The notes under the pieces were generated by a model. It was given only the letters and a program-made list of their open reading frames with translations. It was not told where the DNA came from and ran no database searches. The position numbers were made by a program, and so were the translations under genes. A DNA stretch of 51,593 nucleotides from CAZGSN01 sp964371655 (GTDB taxonomy: Bacteria; Desulfobacterota; Binatia; HRBIN30): the NCBI GenBank assembly GCA_964371655.1, contig CAYJOD010000041.1, positions 1 to 51,593 on the forward strand, given 5' to 3'. Positions within the stretch are counted from its first letter, which is position 1; the number at the start of each line of letters is the position of its first letter. Below, in pieces: positions 31,385 to 38,599 of the stretch.

Positions 31385-32838
31385 TGACAGAGACAAGCAG
31401 CATCCAAGAGCTGGCGAACCGTGAGTACAAGTACGGGTTCGTCACCGACATGGACGCCGACGCCGCGCCGCCGGGGATCAACGAGAATATCATTCGCCTG
31501 ATCTCGGCGAAGAAGAATGAGCCCGAGTTCATGCTCGAGTGGCGGCTCAAGGCATTCCGTCATTGGGAGACGCTGGCGAAGTCGGAAGCCGAGCCGAAAT
31601 GGGCGATGGTCCACTACCCGCCGATCGATTACCAGAAGATCATCTATTACTCGGCACCGAAACCGAAGAAGGCACTCTCGAGTCTCGACGAGGTGGACCC
31701 CGAGCTGCGCACCATGTTCGACAAGCTCGGCATCTCGCTGCAAGAGCAGGGGCGCCTCAGCGGCGTTGCCGTCGATGCGGTTGTCGATAGTGTCTCGGTC
31801 GCCACCACCTTCAAAGGAAAGCTCGCCGAGTTGGGCATCATCTTCTGCTCATTCTCCGAGGCCGTGCGCGAGCATCCGGATTTGGTGCGCAAGTACCTGG
31901 GCTCGGTGGTGCCGCACACCGACAACTTCTTCGCTGCTCTCAACGCCGCGGTCTTCACCGATGGCTCCTTCTGCTACGTGCCCAAAGGCGTGCGCTGTCC
32001 GATGGAGCTGTCGACGTACTTCCGCATCAATGCCGCCGATACCGGCCAGTTCGAGCGCACCCTGCTCATCGCCGATGAAGGCGCCTACGTCAGTTACCTC
32101 GAAGGCTGCACGGCACCAATCCGCGACGAGAACCAGCTGCATGCCGCGGTCGTCGAACTGGTCGCGCTCGACAACGCCGAGATCAAGTACTCGACGGTGC
32201 AGAACTGGTACCCGGGTGACAAGGAAGGGAAGGGCGGCATCTACAACTTTGTCACCAAGCGTGGCGCCTGCCGCGGCGTGAAATCGAAGATCTCGTGGAC
32301 TCAAGTCGAGACCGGCTCCTCCATCACCTGGAAGTACCCAAGCTGCATCCTGCAAGGTGACGGCTCGGTGGGCAAGTTCTACTCCGTGGCCCTGACCAAC
32401 AATTACCAGCAGGCCGACACCGGCACCAAGATGATTCACATCGGCAAGAACACCAAGAGCACGATCATCTCGAAAGGCATCTCGGCCGGGCACGGCCAGA
32501 ACACCTACCGTGGTTTGGTGAAGATCATGAAGGGCGCCGAGGGCGCGCGTAACTACTCGCAGTGCGACTCGCTGCTGCTCGGCGACAAGTGCGGTGCGCA
32601 TACCTTCCCCTATCTCGAAGTAAAGAACGCAACGGCGCAAGTGGAGCACGAGGCGTCGACCTCGAAGATCGGCGAGGACCAGCTCTTCTACTGCCGGCAG
32701 CGCGGCCTTTCCACGGAAGATGCCGTGTCGATGATCGTCAACGGGTTTTGCAAGGAAGTATTCAAAGAGCTGCCGATGGAGTTCGCGGTCGAAGCGCAGA
32801 AGCTCCTGAGCGTGAGCCTCGAAGGAGCGGTTGGGTAA
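31384..32838 (+). CDS. sufB: Fe-S cluster assembly protein SufB
   Basis: A 484-residue scaffold subunit of the SufBCD complex, on which sulfur from SufS and iron form a new cluster. Family blocks are present throughout: YKYGFVTDMD near residue 16, EPEFMLEWRL, VPKGVRCPMELSTYFRIN, LEGCTAPIRDENQLHAAVVE, WKYPSCILQGDGS, and NYSQCDSLLLGDKCGAHTFP near the end with the cysteine used as sulfur acceptor in E. coli. The start overlaps the rrf2 stop by 1 base and the stop overlaps sufC by 1 base (TAATG), so the three are coupled. Cytosolic. Confidence 0.97.
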   Translation: MTETSSIQELANREYKYGFVTDMDADAAPPGINENIIRLISAKKNEPEFMLEWRLKAFRHWETLAKSEAEPKWAMVHYPPIDYQKIIYYSAPKPKKALSSLDEVDPELRTMFDKLGISLQEQGRLSGVAVDAVVDSVSVATTFKGKLAELGIIFCSFSEAVREHPDLVRKYLGSVVPHTDNFFAALNAAVFTDGSFCYVPKGVRCPMELSTYFRINAADTGQFERTLLIADEGAYVSYLEGCTAPIRDENQLHAAVVELVALDNAEIKYSTVQNWYPGDKEGKGGIYNFVTKRGACRGVKSKISWTQVETGSSITWKYPSCILQGDGSVGKFYSVALTNNYQQADTGTKMIHIGKNTKSTIISKGISAGHGQNTYRGLVKIMKGAEGARNYSQCDSLLLGDKCGAHTFPYLEVKNATAQVEHEASTSKIGEDQLFYCRQRGLSTEDAVSMIVNGFCKEVFKELPMEFAVEAQKLLSVSLEGAVG

Positions 32839-33635
32839 TGAGTCAACACACACCAATGCTGCAGGTCCGCGACCTGCACGCCAACGTCGAGGGCAGGGAG
32901 ATCCTGCGCGGGCTGAGCCTCACCGTGAATGCCGGTGAAGTGCACGCCATCATGGGTCCGAACGGCTCGGGGAAGAGCACGCTGTCGAATGTCCTCGCCG
33001 GCCGCGACACCTACCAGGTCAGCGCCGGTGAGGTTCTCTTCGACGGCAAGGACCTGCTGTCGATGGCACCCGAGATCCGCGCCCGCGAAGGTATCTTCTT
33101 GGCCTTCCAATACCCGGTCGAAATCCCCGGCGTCAGCAATACCTACTTCCTCAAGGCGGCGGTGAACGCCGTCCGCAAACATCGTGGCCTCGAAGAGCTC
33201 GACGCGATCGACTTTTTGGCGCTGATCAAGGAGAAGGGTAGACTGCTGGAGATGGATCAGTCGCTGCTCAATCGTCCGGTCAACGAAGGTTTCTCCGGCG
33301 GGGAGAAGAAGCGCAACGAGATTTTGCAGATGGCGTTGCTCGAACCAAAGCTCGCGATCCTCGACGAGACCGACTCCGGGCTCGACATCGACGCCTTGAA
33401 GATCGTCGCCAACGGCGTCAACGCCTTGCGCAGCCCGCAGCGCGCCATGGTCCTCATCACCCACTACCAGCGCCTGCTCGACTACATCGTGCCCGACTTC
33501 GTGCACGTCCTCTCCGAAGGACGCATCGTGCGCTCCGGCGACCGCGGGTTGGCGCTCGAGCTGGAAGACAAGGGATACGGCTGGATCGAAGAGGAAGTGG
33601 CGCAGCGGTCACCTCAGGCGGCCCAGGCACAGTAA
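32838..33635 (+). CDS. sufC: Fe-S assembly ATPase SufC
   Basis: ABC-type ATPase of 265 residues that drives shape changes in SufB-SufD. Walker A is GPNGSGKST (40-48), the signature is FSGGEKKRNEI (about 153-163), Walker B is LAILDETDSGLD (about 174-185), and the switch His is in LITHYQRLLDYI. The ETDSGLDIDAL form is specific to SufC rather than other ABC ATPases. One-base overlap with sufB; sufD begins 5 bases after its stop. Confidence 0.97.
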   Translation: MSQHTPMLQVRDLHANVEGREILRGLSLTVNAGEVHAIMGPNGSGKSTLSNVLAGRDTYQVSAGEVLFDGKDLLSMAPEIRAREGIFLAFQYPVEIPGVSNTYFLKAAVNAVRKHRGLEELDAIDFLALIKEKGRLLEMDQSLLNRPVNEGFSGGEKKRNEILQMALLEPKLAILDETDSGLDIDALKIVANGVNALRSPQRAMVLITHYQRLLDYIVPDFVHVLSEGRIVRSGDRGLALELEDKGYGWIEEEVAQRSPQAAQAQ

Positions 33636-33640
33636 GCTCC

Positions 33641-34954
33641 ATGGACGTTCGCGATTCCTATCTGTCTAGTTTCGGTGAGCTCGAGCGCGGCTCGACGGCA
33701 ACGCCATCGTGGCTACGAAAGCTGCGCCAACGTGGTCTCGATTCGTTCCGCGCCGTCGGCTTTCCAACGCCGCGCTTGGAAGACTGGAAGTACACCAACG
33801 TCGCCGCGCTGGTGCAGACGCCGTTCGCGCCGGTCCTGCGCTACGAGCGCAACGGCTTGGGTCCCGACCGCGTCGCGCGCATCGGGCTCGGGGCTTTGGC
33901 TGCCATTCGGATCGTCGTCGTCGACGGCCATTTCGTGGCCGATCTGTCGGATCTGGGTGCGGCGCGATCCGGGGTCGAGGTCGGCAGCCTGGCCGCAGCG
34001 ATTGCGAGCGGAGATGCTGAGGTGGCCGGCCACCTCGGTAAACATGCGGCGCTCGAACGCAACGGCTTCCTGGCTCTGAACACGGCGTTCTTGCACGACG
34101 GTGTCTTTGTGCGCATTCGCCGTGGAACCGTCGTCGACGTACCCATCCACATCGTCTTTGTGACCAGCGCGCACGCCGAGCGTACGGCGGTCTACCCGCG
34201 TGCTCTCATCGTCGCTGCCGACAACAGCGCGGCCAGCGTGATCGAAAGCCATGTCAGCGACGGGCCGGCGCCCTACCTCTGCGACGCTGTCACCGAGATC
34301 GTTGCCGCCGACAACGCGAATGTCGAGCACACCGCGGTTGTGTCGGCCAACGATGCGGCGCTGCACATCGGTGCGGTCGTGGTGCAGCAAGAGCGCGCCA
34401 GTCAGGTGGCCCTGCATTCGTTCGCGCTCCACGGCGGCACGATTCGCAACGAGGTCATGGTCAGGCTCGACGGCGAAGGGGCCGAGTGCTCGCTCAATGG
34501 TCTGTTCATCGGCGACGGTCGCGCCCATATCGATAGCCACACGACGATCGAGCACGTGAAGCCGTCGTGCACGAGCCAGGAGCTGTACAAGGGTATCCTC
34601 GCCGGCAGCGCGATGGGCGTTTTCAACGGACTGATTCGCGTCCACGCCGACGCCCAAAAGACCGTGGCGCGGCAGGCGAGCAAGAACCTGTTGCTCTCCG
34701 CCGACGCACAGATCAACACCAAGCCGCAGCTCGAGATTCGCGCCGACGACGTCAAGTGCAACCACGGCTCGACGATCGGACAACTCGACGACGATGCGGT
34801 CTTCTATCTGCGCGCGCGCGGACTCGATCTCGCCGCGGCGTACAACCTGTTGACCAACGCCTTTGCCGGCGAGATGGTCGGGCGCGTGAAGTGCGAGCCC
34901 TTGCGCGCGCGTCTCGAAGAGGAGTTGCGGGCACGCATGCCGCAGCGGGCCTGA
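33641..34954 (+). CDS. sufD: Fe-S cluster assembly protein SufD
   Basis: A 437-residue partner of SufB with the same beta-helix core. The N-part has the family's LEDWKYTNVAALV block (near residue 47); the core shows LNTAFLHDGVFVRI, and the end carries IDSHTTIEHVKPSCTSQELYKGILAG, RQASKNLLLSADAQINTKPQLEI and VKCNHGSTIGQLD. The His in KCNHGST is the one that lies at the SufB-SufD interface in E. coli. It lies 5 bases after sufC and 14 before sufS. Confidence 0.96.
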   Translation: MDVRDSYLSSFGELERGSTATPSWLRKLRQRGLDSFRAVGFPTPRLEDWKYTNVAALVQTPFAPVLRYERNGLGPDRVARIGLGALAAIRIVVVDGHFVADLSDLGAARSGVEVGSLAAAIASGDAEVAGHLGKHAALERNGFLALNTAFLHDGVFVRIRRGTVVDVPIHIVFVTSAHAERTAVYPRALIVAADNSAASVIESHVSDGPAPYLCDAVTEIVAADNANVEHTAVVSANDAALHIGAVVVQQERASQVALHSFALHGGTIRNEVMVRLDGEGAECSLNGLFIGDGRAHIDSHTTIEHVKPSCTSQELYKGILAGSAMGVFNGLIRVHADAQKTVARQASKNLLLSADAQINTKPQLEIRADDVKCNHGSTIGQLDDDAVFYLRARGLDLAAAYNLLTNAFAGEMVGRVKCEPLRARLEEELRARMPQRA

Positions 34955-34968
34955 CGAGGAAGGGTGGG

Positions 34969-36240
34969 ATGAGAGCTGCCGTAAAAGTCTCTACACGCGA
35001 GGCCGTGCGCAAATCGAGCCCTGGCGTCGACGTCGCGCGCATCCGCCGCGACTTCCCAATCCTGAGCCGCAAGGTCCACGGCAAGCCGCTGGTCTATCTC
35101 GACAGCGCCGCGACGGCACAAAAGCCGAAGTGCGTCATCGACGCCGAGCGCGAGTACTACGAGATGGAGAACGCCAACGTCCATCGCGGCGTGCATCACC
35201 TCAGCGAGACGGCCACTCAGCTGTACGAGGGCGCACGCGCGAAGATTCGCGACTTTATTGGTGCGGCGCACGAGCGTGAGATCATCTTCGTGCGCGGCGC
35301 CACCGAGGCGATCAACCTGGTGGCGCAGAGCTACGGCCGCTCGACCCTGCGCGCCGGCGACGAGATCATCATCTCGACGATGGAACATCACTCCAACATC
35401 GTACCGTGGCAGATGTTGTGCGAGCAGACGGGCGCCAAGCTGCGCGTCATCCCCATCGACAACGACGGCGCCCTCTACCTCGATCAGTACGAGAAGCTGC
35501 TCAATTACAAGACCAAGATGGTGGCGCTGGTGCACGTCTCCAACGCCCTGGGCACGATCAACCCGATCGCGCCGATGATCGAGATGGCGCACCAATGGGA
35601 TATCCCCGTGCTCATCGACGGGGCGCAAGCGGTGCCGCACATGCGCGTCGACGTCACCGCTCTGGACGCCGACTTCTACGCTTTCTCGGGGCACAAGCTG
35701 TTCGCGCCGACCGGGATCGGTGTTCTCTACGGCAAGACCGAGCTGCTGGAGTCGATGCCGCCGTATCAAGGTGGCGGCGACATGATCAGCCTGGTGACCT
35801 TCGAGAAGACCCACTACAACGTCCTGCCCTACAAGTTCGAGGCCGGCACGCCGCATATCGCCGGTGCCATCGGGCTCGGGGCTGCGATCGACTATCTCAG
35901 CGCGATCGGCATGGATGCCATCGCGGCGTACGAGCATGAGCTGTTGGTGCATGGCACCAAGGTGCTGACGGACATCGAGGGTGTAGAGCTGATCGGCACG
36001 GCAAAGGAGAAAGCGGGCGTGCTGTCGTTCACCATCGCCGGTGTGCACCCGCATGACATCGGCACGATCCTCGATCGCGAGGGCATCGCGATTCGCGCCG
36101 GCCACCACTGTGCCATGCCGGTAATGCAGCGCTTCGGCGTGCCGGCGACGGCGCGTGCGTCGCTCGCGTTCTACAACACGACCGAGGAGCTGGACGCGCT
36201 GGGTGCCGCCGTTCGCCGGGTCCGAGAGGTGTTCGCCTGA
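34969..36240 (+). CDS. sufS: Cysteine desulfurase SufS
   Basis: PLP enzyme of 423 residues that takes sulfur from cysteine for the SUF scaffold. Lys243 in FSGHKLFAPTG forms the Schiff base; Cys381 in RAGHHCAMPV is the persulfide site, in the short loop of the group II (SufS) type. HHSNIVPW and DGAQAVPHMRVD are further marks. ATG 34969 is chosen because GAGGAAGGG lies upstream and the family's usual start follows after a 25-residue extension. Its stop overlaps the sufU start by 1 base, so enzyme and sulfur acceptor are coupled. Confidence 0.96.
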   Translation: MRAAVKVSTREAVRKSSPGVDVARIRRDFPILSRKVHGKPLVYLDSAATAQKPKCVIDAEREYYEMENANVHRGVHHLSETATQLYEGARAKIRDFIGAAHEREIIFVRGATEAINLVAQSYGRSTLRAGDEIIISTMEHHSNIVPWQMLCEQTGAKLRVIPIDNDGALYLDQYEKLLNYKTKMVALVHVSNALGTINPIAPMIEMAHQWDIPVLIDGAQAVPHMRVDVTALDADFYAFSGHKLFAPTGIGVLYGKTELLESMPPYQGGGDMISLVTFEKTHYNVLPYKFEAGTPHIAGAIGLGAAIDYLSAIGMDAIAAYEHELLVHGTKVLTDIEGVELIGTAKEKAGVLSFTIAGVHPHDIGTILDREGIAIRAGHHCAMPVMQRFGVPATARASLAFYNTTEELDALGAAVRRVREVFA

Positions 36241-36686
36241 TGTCCGAGCTCTCCGATCTCTACCAGGAGGTCATCCTCGACCACAATAAACAGCCGCGGA
36301 ATTTTCAGAAGCTCGCCGACGCCAATCATTCGGCGGAGGGTTTCAACCCGCTATGCGGTGACCACATCACCGTGTACTTGAGGCTGAGCGACGGTGTCAT
36401 CGACGACGTCAGCTTTCAGGGCTCCGGCTGCGCGATCTCGAAGGCGTCGGCGTCGTTGATGACGACGGCGTTGAAAGGCAAGACAATCGGGGAAGCCGAG
36501 GCGTTGTTCGTGGGCTTTCACGACATGGTGACGGGAGAAGCGGGGGCGCGTGCCGACAAGCTCGGTAAGCTTGCCGTGTTCGAAGGCGTGCGCGAGTTTC
36601 CATCGCGCGTGAAGTGCGCCAGCCTCGCCTGGCACACCATGCGTGCCGCGCTCGAGGAAAAGCAAAAGAAGGTATCCACGGAGTAA
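36240..36686 (+). CDS. sufU: Sulfur-transfer protein SufU
   Basis: A 148-residue IscU-like protein of the SufU branch, which in Gram-positive bacteria takes the persulfide from SufS through a zinc site. The zinc ligands are in place: Cys39 and Asp41 (NPLCGDH), Cys64 (GSGCAISKAS) and Cys126 (RVKCASLAW). The insertion between the second and third cysteine is the SufU-specific region. One-base overlap with sufS; sufT follows after 5 bases. With no sufE or sufA in the operon, SufU is the likely sulfur acceptor. Confidence 0.95.
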   Translation: MSELSDLYQEVILDHNKQPRNFQKLADANHSAEGFNPLCGDHITVYLRLSDGVIDDVSFQGSGCAISKASASLMTTALKGKTIGEAEALFVGFHDMVTGEAGARADKLGKLAVFEGVREFPSRVKCASLAWHTMRAALEEKQKKVSTE

Positions 36687-36691
36687 ACCCC

Positions 36692-37246
36692 ATGTCCACT
36701 GGTGAACCCATTGCCCTGCGACGCGACGTCGATGCCATCGCCATTCCGAGCGGCGGCAAAGTTCAGCTCTTTGCCGGCGACGAAGTCGTTGTGACCCAGT
36801 CGCTTGGCGGCAGCTACACCGTTACCACCGAGCACGGTTATATGGTGCGGATCGCCGGCACGGATGCCGACGCGCTTGGGATCGAAGCAGCGGTCACGGC
36901 CGGCAAAGAGCCCGCGGCGCCGCAGACGAGTGAGGAGATGGAGAAGGCAGTCTGGGCCCAGCTCAGCACCTGCTACGACCCGGAGATCCCCGTCAACGTC
37001 GTCGATCTCGGCCTCGTCTACCACTGCGCCGCCACCCCGCATCCGGACGGTGGCTTCAAGGTCGACGTAAAGTTCACCCTGACCGCGCCCGGTTGCGGCA
37101 TGGCCGATTCGTTGCGCTGGGACATGGAGACCAAGGTCGCCAATATTCCCGGCGTCAAGGAGTCCAGCGTCGAAGTCGTCTTCGAGCCGCCGTGGGATCG
37201 CGAGATGATGTCGGAGGCGGCGAAGCTGCAGCTCGGTATGCTGTGA
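36692..37246 (+). CDS. sufT: Fe-S maturation protein SufT (DUF59/MIP18-like)
   Basis: A 184-residue protein with an N-terminal beta domain (about 1-75) and a C-terminal DUF59 domain (about 80-175). The DUF59 part has CYDPEIPVNVVDLGLVY and LTAPGCGMADSL with the conserved cysteine. This two-part form is the SufT family found at the end of suf operons; it helps deliver clusters to a subset of proteins. Last gene of the operon. A word-palindrome element follows (37279-37399). Confidence 0.93.
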   Translation: MSTGEPIALRRDVDAIAIPSGGKVQLFAGDEVVVTQSLGGSYTVTTEHGYMVRIAGTDADALGIEAAVTAGKEPAAPQTSEEMEKAVWAQLSTCYDPEIPVNVVDLGLVYHCAATPHPDGGFKVDVKFTLTAPGCGMADSLRWDMETKVANIPGVKESSVEVVFEPPWDREMMSEAAKLQLGML

Positions 37247-37278
37247 AGCCGAACACATCAGCTCGGCGTAAGTCGACC

Positions 37279-37399
37279 GGGGTCGGAATCGGGGCTAGCG
37301 ATCGTAGCTTCGACCACGAGCGAGTTGACGTACGTGGCGTGGCCCTCGGGTACGTCGCGACAGGAATCGATTCCGATGGCGATTCCGATTCCGACCCCG
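37279..37399. repeat. Word-palindrome element, GGAATCGG family, after suf
   Basis: GGGGTCGGAATCGGGG (37279-37294) faces CGATTCCGATGGCGATTCCG plus ATTCCGACCCCG (37368-37399). It lies 30 bases after the sufT stop and may end transcription. The rest of the 37247-37641 gap shows no gene. Confidence 0.65.
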
Positions 37400-37641
37400 A
37401 GAGGAGAGGCGGAGCCACAAAACAGCCAAGCTGGAGTAGCGGGTGAGCCACTCACGCTCTCTGCGATGATACTCCGCTAGGAGTGCTGCTTTCACGCGAT
37501 CGCGCGGACGGCTCGTCCGGTGGAAGGTTGGCGTCGCCGATTTCTCGGGCGCGGTCGTCCATGACTCGGCTTTGCCGTGGCCCTGCCTGGCCGGCACGGG
37601 AGCATCTTGACATCAGGAGTGGCTGGCATCACGAGTCTTTC

Positions 37642-37905
37642 ATGAGAACGACCTTGACGCTCGATGACGATGTCGCTGCCAAGCTCAAGGACTTTGCTCG
37701 GCGAAAGAAGGTGCCATTCAAGGAGGCCGTGAACACGCTGCTCCGCCGTGGGTTGGTGGTTCCGGAGCCGCGCCGGGCTCGTGCCAAGCGGTTCAAGGTT
37801 GACGTCTTCGATAGCCCGTTTCGTACAGGGGTAGATCCGCTGCGGCTGAATCAGCTCTCTGACGATATCCAGGTGGAAAAAGCAGTGTCTGGCGTCAGGC
37901 GATGA
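37642..37905 (+). CDS. VapB-type ribbon-helix-helix antitoxin
   Basis: An 87-residue protein. The N-terminal half is a ribbon-helix-helix DNA-binding domain: MRTTLTLDDDVAAKLKDFAR, then VPFKEAVNTLLRRGL. The tail (FKVDVFDSPFRTG...) would wrap the toxin. It overlaps the next gene by 4 bases (ATGA), as is typical of vapBC. The antitoxin is intact while its toxin is damaged. Confidence 0.85.
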   Translation: MRTTLTLDDDVAAKLKDFARRKKVPFKEAVNTLLRRGLVVPEPRRARAKRFKVDVFDSPFRTGVDPLRLNQLSDDIQVEKAVSGVRR

Positions 37906-38302
37906 TCGTTCCCGATATCAATTTGCCCGTCTACGCATACAACACCGCTGCGCTCCTCCATGATGCCGCGGAGCAACCGGTGGGGTGCCGTGGGCCTTCA
38001 CCTTCGGCTTCGTGCGTCTGATGACTCACCCATCCGTGCTAGCCGTGCCGCTTGACCCATCTGCGGCCCTCGATCGCGTGGCGGGATGGTTTGATCAGCC
38101 CAGTGTCCAACCACTCGATCCCGGGCCGCGACATCTCTCGATCGTCCGGACTCTCCTCGCAGCCACGAAGGTTGCTGGACGGCTAACCACAGACTCCCAC
38201 TTGACGGCTATCGCTATAGAGCACCAGTGCGAGCTGCACTCGAACGACAGCGACTTCGAGCGCTTTCCTGGACTGCGCTGGCACAACCCGCTCCGAGCCT
38301 AG
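37902..38302 (+). pseudogene. Frameshifted VapC-type PIN toxin
   Basis: ATG 37902 overlaps the antitoxin stop. The first 20 codons are good VapC sequence (MIVPDINLPVYAYNTAALLH, with catalytic Asp5). Near 37965-37985 the frame breaks: about ten expected codons are missing and the match continues in another frame from 37985, PWAFTFGFVRLMTHPSVL, through SVQPLDPGPRHL and TDSHLTAIAIEH to NDSDFERFPGLRW. The original frame stops soon after the break. Thus a small deletion that is not a multiple of three has split the toxin. Unless a sequencing error explains it, this toxin is dead. Confidence 0.8.
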
Positions 38303-38320
38303 ACGGCACCAAGCCCCCAT

Positions 38321-38339
38321 CGCCCGCGTGACGCGGGCG
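38321..38339 (+). terminator. Hairpin after the VapBC locus
   Basis: CGCCCGCG-TGA-CGCGGGCG is a perfect 8-bp GC stem with a 3-base loop, 18 bases after the toxin remnant, followed by TGGCTTTG. The T-run is weak. The remaining gap to 38599 shows no gene and only a poor promoter-like TTGACA at 38443. Confidence 0.4.
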
Positions 38340-38599
38340 TGGCTTTGCTCGGGCGGCACGGCTCCCTGGCCTTCAATCAGCGGACGAAGACCGTCTAAAG
38401 GCGGGACTCCGACCACTCGTATCGAATTGCCGGGCAAAGCCGTTGACACCCGTAACACGAGGGGACTAGTTGTCGCTCGACTTGTTCAACTGATAGGCGG
38501 GGAGCAGATGATGACCGAGACGGCGTCGCCCTTGCCGTGGTTTTGTCTCGCAAAGTATTGGTGTCGACGGGCACAGGGCGCTTAGAGGGGGATCGCATA

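Noticed and set aside
34804..36108. A 434-codon open frame opposite sufD/sufS
   Set aside because: The plus strand encodes SufD and SufS with all key residues, so the antisense frame is not credible.
38443..38470. TTGACA upstream of the DUF1566 gene as a promoter
   Set aside because: No acceptable -10 box lies 16-18 bases downstream.
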